The position numbers and the translations under genes are program-made. A stretch of DNA of 64,000 nt from positions 2,356,001-2,420,000 of the forward strand of contig NZ_CP009754.1 in assembly GCF_000772045.1 (NCBI RefSeq). The letters run 5' to 3'. Below are positions 8,424-18,412 of the stretch, in pieces. The notes under the pieces were generated by a model. That model searched no databases, was not told the DNA's origin, and saw only the letters and a program-made list of their open reading frames with translations. The DNA comes from Streptomyces sp. CCM_MD2014 (GTDB taxonomy: Bacteria; Actinomycetota; Actinomycetes; Streptomycetales; Streptomycetaceae). The number at the start of each line of letters is the position of its first letter. The first letter of the stretch is position 1.

Positions 8424-8435
8424 GGCTGAACGATA
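8424..8435 (-). promoter_or_regulatory. Leaderless -10 element of HEPN gene
   Basis: On the minus strand TATCGT (8430-8435) is followed by six bases and the ATG at 8423. Confidence 0.4.
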
Positions 8436-8449
8436 GGACCATTGGATGA

Positions 8450-8626
8450 TCAAGCGCTCGGATTTTCTCCAGCGTCCGCCGTACGGTCAGCTCGGGGTGA
8501 GGTCGGTCGTAAAGTTGTGCGGCGTATCGAGCCCAGTTGCCTCCGGACTTGCAAGCGGCGACCAAGAGTCCGTGAGGACCGCCGGCAGCAGCTGGGAGAT
8601 GCCGAGTTCGATCAGCCCCAAGCAGT
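8450..8626 (-). other. Unresolved stretch between XRE regulator and HEPN gene
   Basis: One minus-strand frame opens at a GTG (8649) overlapping the end of the XRE gene and runs 97 codons to 8356, into the HEPN start. Its third codon positions are not GC-rich. Another frame, reading LGLIELGISQLLPAVLTDSW and ending in TPS, has better coding bias but only a TTG as a start. Either a small coupled gene or a decayed one is possible. Confidence 0.25.
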
Positions 8627-8932
8627 TCAGTCGCCACTCCAGTCGTCACTGTCGAAGACTGCGACTAGCGTGGATGGCTCGGTCTGCAAGCCATGGGCAA
8701 GCTTGATCAAGGTGGTCAAGCTTGGGTTGCGACGTCCGTGCTCGATGTAGACCACTCCGCGGAAGCTCATGCCACTTCTGCTGGCGAGCTCCTCAAGAGT
8801 GAACCCACGAGCCTCACGCAACCGGCGCACATGCATGCCGAAGGTGTGGAGTTGAGGGTCAGGCGGATCAAGGTGAGGCACGAACTTGACTTGACATCTG
8901 CGCCCATTTGACTGCCATGAACAGCTGTGCAT
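8627..8932 (-). CDS. XRE-family helix-turn-helix transcriptional regulator
   Basis: 101 aa from ATG 8932, or 84 aa from GTG 8881 (VPHLDPPD); neither has a clear ribosome binding site, so the start is open. The domain (MHVRRLREARGFTLEELASR then SGMSFRGVVYIEHGRRNPSL) is a Cro/CI-type helix-turn-helix occupying most of the protein. It is upstream of, and codirectional with, the HEPN gene, so it likely controls that gene. Small XRE plus HEPN resembles a toxin-antitoxin or defence operon, but no antitoxin activity can be read from the sequence. Confidence 0.7.
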   Translation of the reverse strand: MHSCSWQSNGRRCQVKFVPHLDPPDPQLHTFGMHVRRLREARGFTLEELASRSGMSFRGVVYIEHGRRNPSLTTLIKLAHGLQTEPSTLVAVFDSDDWSGD

Positions 8933-9017
8933 AATCAGCGCTGAGTGCTGCGCTCCAGGCTTGTTGAGTCAAGAAGTGGCCGGCGATGAAGCCAGGACTC
9001 TTGGAGAGGACGCCTTT

Positions 9018-9332
9018 ATGCCAGCCCCGAGGAAGTACCCACCAGAATTGATTGAGAAGGCAGTCCGCATGGTGATTGAGATGAGGACAATGAACCCCGG
9101 ACGCTCTGGCATCATGCGACAGGTGGGGGAACTTTTAGACGTCCACCCAGAGGTACTTCGACACTGGGTCAAAAAATCGGATGCGGAATCTGGTCGAAAT
9201 GCGGAATGCGCTATGAGCGCCACCGCTCGAGTTCGTCAGCTTGAGAAGGAGAATGCTGACTTGCGCCGCCTCAATAGGATCCTTAAGGCGGCTGCCGTCC
9301 TGTTCGCGGCGGAACTGGAACCCAGACAATGA
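9018..9332 (+). pseudogene. IS3-family orfA, remnant of an insertion sequence
   Basis: 104 aa starting MPAPRKYPPELIEKAVRMV, with the HTH (EVLRHWVKK) and the coiled-coil leucine zipper (ARVRQLEKENADLRRLNRIL then KAAAVLFAAEL) of IS3 OrfA. GGAGAGGA precedes the ATG by 7 nt. The overlapping orfB that supplies the integrase domain is absent: after the stop no related sequence follows, so the element is dead. A TTA leucine codon (9135-9137), rare in Streptomyces and dependent on the bldA tRNA, is present. Confidence 0.75.
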
Positions 9333-9488
9333 AAGGCTGTGCCGCCAGCCTTCACCGTCGCACATCGACTTCGGGTAACAACGGAACAGCCTTAATCACT
9401 GGCAAAATGATCTTGTTTCGCGATGACTCCGCCACGGTCGTCTCTCGCCCTCCCAGTGGTCACGTCGTTGCCGTCTCCGTCAACGGGT

Positions 9489-9865
9489 TCACGGGAGGAA
9501 GCCAGGGCGGCCGTCGGCGGCGGTGAAGTTGTAGGTGGTGGCTTCGGCAAGGACACCGAGAGGCGGATCGCCGTTCTCGATGATCACAGCCTGGCCGGGA
9601 AGGCGAGCATGTCCTCGTAGAACCGGTCTACGACGGTGGATGTGATGCGCACGTCGGGTAGGTCAGGGTCCGCTGAGGTGTTCTTCACCTGCTGGCGGTA
9701 AGTGACCACAGGGGAGTCCAGGACAACGAAGCCCAGATGAGGAAGATCTCGTTCAATGCAGAAGCGGGCCAGGGAGGTGGTGAAGGCCGAATGCAGTACG
9801 GAACGCACGCCCTTGCCACGACCGGCGCTGGATAGTTGAGAATGAGTGACGGACCACCTGCCCGG
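9489..9865 (-). pseudogene. Frameshifted C-terminal remnant of a P-loop (SMC/AAA-type) ATPase
   Basis: The frame around 9840-9585 encodes RGKGVRSVLHSAFTTSLARF then GFVVLDSPVVTYR and VVDRFYEDMLAFP. This is the C-terminal ATPase lobe seen in SMC-like ATPases, with LDSP as the Walker B strand. It then hits a stop. Shifting by one base gives QAVIIENGDPPLGVLAEATT and YNFTAADGRPGFLP ending at 9489, the expected C-terminus. So one base was lost near 9598 (TTCCCGGCCAG instead of the likely TTCCCGGGCCAG). The N-terminal two thirds of the gene is missing, since an in-frame stop lies at 9866-9868. The intact gene probably belonged to an earlier defence cargo. Confidence 0.6.
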
Positions 9866-10168
9866 TCATCTGTCGCCTGCGGGCTCTGACTCGGATTCAA
9901 CATCCCCCCTTGCAGCGCCACCACTTGGCACCGATGGACCTACTAGAAATGTCACCGGAAGGTCGTTCACAAGAAGACCACAACCAAGCGGACAGGGCCC
10001 AGGGACCGGCATGCCCAACGGTGGACGGTAGTGTCGAATGTGGGTCGGTAATTCGTCGGAGGGGCCGGCTCTCGCTGCCGGACGGTTGACCGTCCGGCAG
10101 CGAGGTGAGGTCCGTGGCAGTCGGCTGAACAGCATGTACCTCACCGGCGAGACCCCACGCGATGCTGA
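9866..10168. other. Region downstream of recombinase genes
   Basis: No coding frame with convincing codon bias. Contains the perfect palindrome at 10071-10104. No third recombinase or tnpC-like gene was found here. Confidence 0.5.
10071..10104. repeat. Perfect 34-bp palindrome (16-bp arms, 2-bp centre)
   Basis: CTCGCTGCCGGACGGT (10071-10086) and its exact reverse complement (10089-10104) are separated by TG. It lies 65 bp after the stop of the large recombinase gene. It may be the terminator of the recombinase operon or a recombination/regulatory site. There is no T-run on either side. Confidence 0.7.
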
Positions 10169-12616
10169 TCACCGATCTGTGAGCCGGGGCCTTTGATGAG
10201 GAAGTCCCAGGTCAACGATGCCGCTGCGCTGGAGTCGCTGGGCTTGCGCACGTTTTCCGCGCAGGAACGTGAGCGTCAGATCGATGCCCTCGATCTCACC
10301 CTGCCAGCCCTCGGCGACCGCCCGGGTGCGGCGGTCGACCAGGTCCTGCTCCAGCTCGTCCAGACGGGACAGCATCTTGGGATCAATGCTCAGCATCGGG
10401 CAGCGGATGCAGGCGTGTTCGTGCGCGCAGGACGTCCCGTAGGGCCGGCCGCAGGACCCCAGCTCGACCCGACGCTTATCGAAATGCTGCTGGAAGTCGC
10501 TCCACTCCTCGCCACTGGGCTCGCGGTATTCATCCTTGGGCCGCTCAGCTCGGCGCCGAGCAAGGAACTGCTGGTACTGACTGATCACGTCCTCGTCGAA
10601 CACCGCGACGTAACCGCGGGTAGTGCGGATATCGAGATGTCCGAGCAGGGCGGCACCGATGTGGATCGGCAGGCCGTTGTTCACGAGCTCCGTGGCGAAC
10701 AGTCTCCGGAAGTCATGAGGCGCGAACCTCACCCCCGCAAACTGCGGATGTGTGACCGCGAGGGTGTCGCAGGCCCGTTTGATCATGCGCCAGACGGTCG
10801 TCGTGGACATGCCGCGCTGGACGCCGCCGTGGAAGGTCTGGAACAGGTAGGGAAGTTCCTCGCTCCAGACCTTTTCGTGCAGGTCGTAACGGGCGCAGAC
10901 CGGGACAGTGCCGTGGTGGTTGCGGTGGCGTCGGATGATTTGCGCGATCACGTGGAACAGCTCGGCCGACATAGGGATGACCCGTTCCCGGTCACTCTTG
11001 GACGGGGAGACGACGAGCAGGGCCACGACTTCACCGCTGGATCGCTGGTATTGCCGGACGCTGAGGTGGGTCAGCTCGGTCAGTTCCTCGGCCCGCAGGC
11101 CCGCGAGCCGCAGCGTCTCGACGACGGCCCACTGCCAGAAGACGGTGTTCTCGTCCCTGGAGAGGTGGACGAGTTCACCGGTGGCGCGGTTCACCGCCCG
11201 GACCGGCGGGCGGTTGTGCCGCTGGTCCTTGGTCGAGACCCGCAGCCAGACAGTGCCGTCGACGGTGAACTCTTCGCCGTTCTGGACCTGCCGGGCGGCA
11301 TCAAGCATTGTCCGCAGCCGGTGCCAGGTGTCGTTGACGTACTGGGACAGGACCGGCAGGAGGGGCTGGCGGTCGCGGGTGCGGTTGGCCATGCGTTCTT
11401 GTAGCCGACGCCTGCGCAGGTGGAACCAGCGCAGGTCAGCGTCGCGGACCGGACAGGGGGCGGACCATTTCGACCAGCGCTCCGGCTCGGCGACGGCCCA
11501 GGTCTGAAGGTCCAGGTAGAGGGCGCGGACGGCCATCAGCGGCCCGTCGACGTCCAGCCGCGGCTTGCCGTTGGGCAGAACTAGCAGCCATTCCTTCCAG
11601 CTGGTAAAGGTCTCTTCCGACAGCCGCAGGTCCTGTTGATCCGGGTTAATCTCCTCGATCTGCTTCCAGAACACCCTGACCAGCAGGTTGGTCAGCTGTC
11701 GCAGCGTGGAGTAGTCCAGCCCGGCGGAGCGTCGGCGGATGTACTCGACCAGGACGTCACGGACCTCCCGGTTGCGCAGGCGGTGACGGTCGACGGCCTC
11801 CTCGACGGAGATCTGCCCGCGAGTCACGGCCGCCCGGAAACTGCGGGGCGTGGAGGCAGGGAACTGCCCCATGTCGTGCAGGATCGGCCAGGCTAGAGTC
11901 CCGGCAAAGGTGCCCGATTCCGAGTTCTCGCCGGCGAGGCCGTGGGCGCGGGACTCGACGGCGTAGTGCATCAGAGCCTCGGGGGTCAGGTCCTTCAGAT
12001 CGATACCGAAGACGGTCAGCGCGCAGCAGACGTCGAATTTCGCCTTGGTGCGGCGGGCCTGTGCCATCGGCAGCTGGTCGGCCCGGACGCAAAATTCTTC
12101 CAGCCACGGGTCCTTCGCAACACTGCGGAACCACGGTGCGTAGCGGAAGAAGCGGTTGCAGCGAAAACCCAGCAGGGTGGGGCGGACCAGCCGCATGGAG
12201 AAGGCGTAGCCGGCCGCGAGGTTCAGGCGGTTGCGCAACTGCTTGTTGTCACCCGCGGCGTCTGCGACCGGTCGGCCTTGGTCGTGCCCGGACGCTTCCC
12301 ATCGCTCTTGCCAGGTCGTCCCAGGAAACGTGGCGAGGTGGGCAAGGAAGTCCCGCATGGAACCCCGCTGTCTCCACTTCCATGGTTCGGACTGCGAGAA
12401 GTGATCGGCGGTGACCTCGATGATCTCCTCGGCCGGTGCGGTGCTGAAGTCACCCAGTGAACGGGGCGGCCGGGCCGGGGGCGGAGGCGGCGCTGGGGTG
12501 ATCGCGGTCGGCGCGAAGTTGTCGACCTGGATAGTGCCGTCGAGTTGGTGGCGGCGGACCCGGTTGGTCGTCGGTCCCTGTAGCCGCAGGCTGTTTCCGA
12601 CCTTATTGCCCGCCAC
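10169..12616 (-). CDS. Large tyrosine recombinase, Tn554 TnpB-like
   Basis: 815 aa from GTG 12616, which overlaps the end of the upstream recombinase gene by 14 nt. The C-terminal half holds the tyrosine recombinase catalytic set: Arg in LAGLRAEELTEL, Lys in SPSKSDRERVIP, HDFRRLFAT (His-x-x-Arg), LLGHLDIRTTRGYV (His and the nucleophilic Tyr). After this, a Cys-rich stretch (CGRPYGTSCAHEHACIRCPM) probably binds zinc. The N-terminal half is a long DNA-binding region. The size and the pairing with a smaller recombinase resemble Tn554 TnpB, which works with TnpA to move the element. All catalytic residues are present, so it may be active. Confidence 0.8.
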   Translation of the reverse strand: MAGNKVGNSLRLQGPTTNRVRRHQLDGTIQVDNFAPTAITPAPPPPPARPPRSLGDFSTAPAEEIIEVTADHFSQSEPWKWRQRGSMRDFLAHLATFPGTTWQERWEASGHDQGRPVADAAGDNKQLRNRLNLAAGYAFSMRLVRPTLLGFRCNRFFRYAPWFRSVAKDPWLEEFCVRADQLPMAQARRTKAKFDVCCALTVFGIDLKDLTPEALMHYAVESRAHGLAGENSESGTFAGTLAWPILHDMGQFPASTPRSFRAAVTRGQISVEEAVDRHRLRNREVRDVLVEYIRRRSAGLDYSTLRQLTNLLVRVFWKQIEEINPDQQDLRLSEETFTSWKEWLLVLPNGKPRLDVDGPLMAVRALYLDLQTWAVAEPERWSKWSAPCPVRDADLRWFHLRRRRLQERMANRTRDRQPLLPVLSQYVNDTWHRLRTMLDAARQVQNGEEFTVDGTVWLRVSTKDQRHNRPPVRAVNRATGELVHLSRDENTVFWQWAVVETLRLAGLRAEELTELTHLSVRQYQRSSGEVVALLVVSPSKSDRERVIPMSAELFHVIAQIIRRHRNHHGTVPVCARYDLHEKVWSEELPYLFQTFHGGVQRGMSTTTVWRMIKRACDTLAVTHPQFAGVRFAPHDFRRLFATELVNNGLPIHIGAALLGHLDIRTTRGYVAVFDEDVISQYQQFLARRRAERPKDEYREPSGEEWSDFQQHFDKRRVELGSCGRPYGTSCAHEHACIRCPMLSIDPKMLSRLDELEQDLVDRRTRAVAEGWQGEIEGIDLTLTFLRGKRAQAQRLQRSGIVDLGLPHQRPRLTDR

Positions 12617-13838
12617 CGAACACCGCCTCAATGTCGTCTGCGGCGTACTGGGTGGGCCAGGACGTCGGCTGAACGGGCCGAGAGTAGTGGGCCGCGAGCT
12701 TGTCGACCAGGTCGTCCAGGCCGACGACCGTGTAGAGCTCGGTGGTGCTGATATGCGCGTGTCGCAAGATCGTCTGTACTTCCACGAGCGTGAGTTCCGG
12801 GTCTCGGGCCATGCGGGTGGCGGCAGTGTGCCGCAGGTCGTGCAGGGTCCAGTTCAAGTCGAGCTTCTCGACCGCCCGCTGGATGATCCGGCGGGCCGCC
12901 CAGTAGGTCAGCGGCCGAGGTTCCCCCCGCCGGGTTCTCCAGATGGGGACCCCGTCCGCTGGCAGGCCCGTCTCGTCCAGGTAGGTAGCGAGGTGGGCCA
13001 GGGCCTCCGGGGAGGCCGGGACGGGCTGCCGGGCTCGGGTGCCCTTGGTGATCACCCATAGCTGGCCCTTGGTCCAGTCGACGTCGCCGAGTTCGACGCC
13101 CAACAGTTCCGAGGCGCGGGCGCCAGAAGAGACGTAACAGGACAGCAGAGCCCGGTCCCGAGTGCATCTCATCTGCTCGAACAGCTCCTGCCACTGCTGA
13201 TCAGACATGGCCCGCGGTTGTCGAGCGGACAGTTTCGGCCTTAACCGACCCCGTCGGTGTTCGGCCCGGGTCTTCAGCGGCGACCGGTGAGACAGCGCAG
13301 CCCTGCGAGCGTGATTCTCCGGTACGGGGTTGAGTACCGGTCCGCGGCCGAAGTGCATGTGGAAGGCGTAGAAGCCGTGGACTACGGTCAGGTTGTGCGC
13401 GATCGTCGCAGGTGCGTATCCGGCCCGCAGCCTGGGTTTTCCGGTTTCCGGGTTCACCGATCCGGCCTGAGGGCTGCCGGGGCGCCGGCGCTGCCGCTGA
13501 GGGTTGCGGGCGTGGCGAAACCAGCCCACCAGGGCGACGGCTTCCGCCTCGGTGACCTGTTCCCATCCCACGTCCAGGGCCCACAGAACCCGAAACCACC
13601 GGAGCAGGTCGTATGCGTAGCTCCGGCAAGTCTTAGGGCTGGCGTCGCCTAGCATCCGGTCTCGCAGGTACCTGCTGACCGGCTCGACCTCCCGGTCTGC
13701 GGCATCCACCACGAACCAAGGCAGCGATGGCGTGGTACCCACCGCTACGGCCCCAATACGGGGCAGCCGTAACCGCCCGTCAATCAGATCGCGATGAAGC
13801 GAAGGAGTCTCATGCATCCCCGCATGCTCACCACTCAT
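12603..13838 (-). CDS. Tyrosine recombinase, Tn554 TnpA-like
   Basis: 411 aa. SAM-like N-terminal DNA-binding domain (YLRDRMLGDASPKTCRSYAY), then a catalytic domain with SSGARASELLG (Arg), ITKGTRARQPVP (Lys), HDLRHTAATRM (His-x-x-Arg) and ILRHAHISTTELYT (His, Tyr). All catalytic residues are present. Start at 13838 is chosen because its ATG overlaps the stop of the truncated host gene as ATGA, and AAGGG lies just upstream. The internal ATG at 13817 (MHETPSLHRDL) is equally usual for the family. It is first of the two-gene recombinase operon and lies at the extreme right end of the insertion. Confidence 0.8.
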   Translation of the reverse strand: MSGEHAGMHETPSLHRDLIDGRLRLPRIGAVAVGTTPSLPWFVVDAADREVEPVSRYLRDRMLGDASPKTCRSYAYDLLRWFRVLWALDVGWEQVTEAEAVALVGWFRHARNPQRQRRRPGSPQAGSVNPETGKPRLRAGYAPATIAHNLTVVHGFYAFHMHFGRGPVLNPVPENHARRAALSHRSPLKTRAEHRRGRLRPKLSARQPRAMSDQQWQELFEQMRCTRDRALLSCYVSSGARASELLGVELGDVDWTKGQLWVITKGTRARQPVPASPEALAHLATYLDETGLPADGVPIWRTRRGEPRPLTYWAARRIIQRAVEKLDLNWTLHDLRHTAATRMARDPELTLVEVQTILRHAHISTTELYTVVGLDDLVDKLAAHYSRPVQPTSWPTQYAADDIEAVFGGGQ

Positions 13839-14959
13839 GGCCCTTGAGACCAGCAGTTCCACTCGATAGTGCAGTTAACAGACCAGGCGACCCAGCCGGC
13901 GAGGGTGAGGGGCGCGGCCGCGTGTTCGGCGTACGGCCCGGCGCAGCGGCGGGCCAGGGCTCGCCACAGGCGCATCGCGGGGGCGGCCTCGTCGCCCTCC
14001 ATCCACGCGGCCGCGCGGTCACGTGTCGTACGGTCCTGAAGTCCGAGGATCAGCACCGCCGCCTCTTCGTGTCCGAGCAGGTGGTCGTCGCGCAGGTCTT
14101 CGGCCGCCACCCCGGAGACGGGCGGGGCCCCGGCGAGGCGTCGCATCACCCGCTCCGCCGTGTCCAGCGTCTGCTCGGCCACCTCCGCGCGGCCGTCGGC
14201 GTCCAGGATCCGGGAGACCAGCGTCGCGGCGGCCGCGTCCAGGGCCGCCGCCTGCTCGCCCGCCGCCGCGTCCTCCCGGGGAAGCATCCTGGCCCGCAGC
14301 TCACGGAGGGAGCCGCGCACCTGGATGCCCGCGTAGGTGGCCGCCGCGGCCAGCACCGACGTGCCCGGCAGTCCCATGGGGAGGCCCTCCGCCGGGCAGC
14401 AGGTCTCTTCGTCGCAGCAGTACGACCAGAAGCGTCCGGCCGAGATGCACAGCGCTTCGACGACGGGGACGTCGAGGGCTCCGCACTCGACGCGCAGCTT
14501 CTGGGCCAGCGGTCGCAGTCGCTCCATCACGTCCCGTCCGGTCTCCCCCCGGCCCGGTTCCTGGCAGAGATAGGCGACCATCTGCTCGGGCCGCACCCCG
14601 CGCCGCTCGCTTCCGGTCACGAGGCCGTGAACCAGTTGCCCGGCCGCGCCCGCCCAGTCGTCCGGGTTCGCCGGGATGCCGAGTCGGGCGCGACCGCCGA
14701 AGCGGCCCCGCCCGTCCCTGTCCCGCAGGGCGGCCAGGACGATGCTGTCCTCGGGGCGGTACCCGAGCAGGTACGGCAGGGCGTCGGCGAGTTCGGCGGG
14801 GGTGCGCAGGGTGACCTGCTGTTCGTCCCCGGGGTTCTCGTGCCCGGAGTTCTCGTGCCCGGGGTGCTCGTGCCGGGCGCGCTCCGCCCGGCCCGGCTCC
14901 GCGGCATCCGGGATGTCGCCGTTCTCGAAGGATCCAGTCGTTTCGCTGTGGTTCGTCAT
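13835..14959 (-). pseudogene. DUF4192 protein, N-terminal part, truncated by the insertion
   Basis: The frame from ATG 14959 encodes a DUF4192 protein (TLRTPAELADALPYLLGYRP then DSIVLAALRD near the start, a CCDEETCCP cysteine cluster in the middle). It is native to GWVAWS at 13881. The last 14 codons (VNCTIEWNCWSQGP) come from the mobile element, and the stop overlaps the recombinase ATG. The missing C-terminus is at 1094-1526. DUF4192 has no established function. The gene sits between the recQ-like and nrtR genes, which is its usual place in streptomycetes as far as I recall. The truncated protein may still be made. Confidence 0.85.
13867..13884. repeat. Right end of the insertion: TAGTGCAG plus GACC
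   Basis: TAGTGCAG (13867-13874) mirrors CTGCACTA at 1535-1542, and GACC (13881-13884) repeats 1527-1530. The six bases between them (TTAACA) differ from those at the left end, as expected when the bases next to the ends come from previous target sites. Confidence 0.6.
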
Positions 14960-15046
14960 GGCTCGACGATCTCGCGGATCGACAGGTTCCGCTTTTGCCT
15001 GTGGACAACTCTCGACAGGGACACATCACCCCATCCCGGGGGTGCC

Positions 15047-17206
<2,160 letters not shown>

Positions 17207-17492
17207 GCCCCCATGCAACCCGATGGCACCGACAATCGGCGAATCGGAGACGGGCACGGCGCGTGCCGCGTCCCATGCGTCGCCCGGCGGCGCTCCGGGT
17301 AGGGATATAGAGCGCACATCGTCCGATATGGGGCCGCGGTCTCAATTGCTCGTTGCCGCATCCCAGTTCGACAGGAAGAATTGAAGTCCGCTCCCCGCAC
17401 GGCCCTCCGTGATCCGACAGGGCTTCGCTGCGGTGCGCGCTCCCCGAATCCGACCCTGCCCGCAGTGTGGGCGCGTAGCCGAAGGGAGGAAC

Positions 17493-18107
17493 GTGACCTT
17501 CGGATTCGCTCCGTCCTCGGCGGCCTCGTTTTCGTCGTCCGCCGTTTCCGCCACTCGCATGCTCGAACCGGCGGAGTGGGCCGCCGCCGGAATCCCGCTG
17601 CTGCGCAATCCTCGGGAGGTCGTCAGCGGGCTGCACTCACGGCACCGGCCGGAACCGGCGACGGCGGTCGTGGCCGTGCTCGACCCGGACGAACGACTGC
17701 GCGCCAGCGCCTCGTTCACCAGCCGCCGCTCCCCCGCCGACGGTTGGATGTTCCGCAACGCGCTGCTCTCCCAGTTGCGCCGCGTCATCCCGCACGATCT
17801 GCGGCGCCGCACGCCGGTGCGGACCGCCGTACTGCTCTACTGCCGTGAGGGCGACGCGCGTTGGACACAGGAGGACGGCGCGTGGATGTGGGGACTGCGG
17901 GACGCGTGCACGCTGCACGGGCTGCGCTGCGGCGCGTACATCACGCTGACCCGGGACGGCTGGCAGGTGCTCGGCGAGGGCCGCGGCGGTCGCCGGCCCA
18001 ACGCGGCGTCGGTGCCGGAGCCCTTCGCCACGGCGGAAGCGCCGCCTCCGCCACCACGCACCGGCGGTGTCGCCTCGGACGTGCTGCGCCGCGCCGCGGC
18101 CCGCTGA
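17493..18107 (+). CDS. Conserved hypothetical protein
   Basis: 204 aa from GTG 17493, preceded by GGGAGGA at 5-7 nt. No known domain is recognised. It begins TFGFAPSSAASFSSSA and has a central block (DGWMFRNALLSQLRRVIPHD then LYCREGDARWTQEDGAWMW and CGAYITLTRDGW). The C-terminus is Pro-rich. No signal peptide or membrane segment is evident. It is divergent from recQ. The GC bias at third positions supports it as coding. Confidence 0.75.
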   Translation: MTFGFAPSSAASFSSSAVSATRMLEPAEWAAAGIPLLRNPREVVSGLHSRHRPEPATAVVAVLDPDERLRASASFTSRRSPADGWMFRNALLSQLRRVIPHDLRRRTPVRTAVLLYCREGDARWTQEDGAWMWGLRDACTLHGLRCGAYITLTRDGWQVLGEGRGGRRPNAASVPEPFATAEAPPPPPRTGGVASDVLRRAAAR

Positions 18108-18412
18108 GCACCACGACCGCGAGGAGCACGGAGGACACGACGGGCCCGCCCGAGAGGTGACGCGGCTCGCCTCGGCCCGGTCTGCGTGCGACCGGCGGTC
18201 CGGTGCACGCCGAGACCGGTGGCACCCGCACGCCGCCCATGCCGCGGCTGCCGGAGGCGCCTCCATCGGTTCCGCTCGCCGGGCCGAGCCGGTGCGAGCA
18301 CGGAGGGACGTCAGGTGTGCCGGCCCGCAGGAACCGCCGCCGTGCGGGGGCTCCTGCGGGCCGGCACTCTCCGTGTCGTACCGCCCCGTCCGCCGCGTTC
18401 GCCGGAACGGGC
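18108..18412. other. Intergenic region between two convergent hypothetical genes
   Basis: No coding signal; contains a strong hairpin (18317-18367). Confidence 0.55.
18317..18367. terminator. Hairpin between convergent genes
   Basis: GTGCCGGCCCGCAGGA (18317-18332) pairs perfectly with 18352-18367 around a 19-nt loop. It lies between two convergent genes, so it can end transcription from both sides. No U-run, which is common for Streptomyces terminators. Confidence 0.6.

Larger units (their letters stand above)
1531..13884 (-). mobile_element. Insertion of about 12.35 kb, Tn554-like, carrying a defence-type cargo
   Basis: The boundaries come from the DUF4192 gene it interrupts. Host reading frame stops matching the family after the TGG TC codons at 13881 and resumes at 1526. 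The 4-bp GACC is present at both junctions (1527-1530 and 13881-13884), so the exact crossover within it is uncertain. Reading outward, both ends have TAGTGCAG 4-6 nt from the junction. Two overlapping tyrosine recombinase genes lie at the right end, arranged like tnpA-tnpB of Tn554. Cargo: IS256 remnant, type ISP restriction-modification protein, PIN-like protein, HEPN protein, XRE regulator, IS3 orfA remnant and an ATPase fragment. Many cargo codons end in A or T, unlike the flanking core genes. No tnpC-like third gene was found. Confidence 0.8.

Noticed and set aside
9866..10168. Possible third recombinase or tnpC gene after tnpB
   Set aside because: No frame with coding bias or a helix-turn-helix pattern; only the palindrome is notable.
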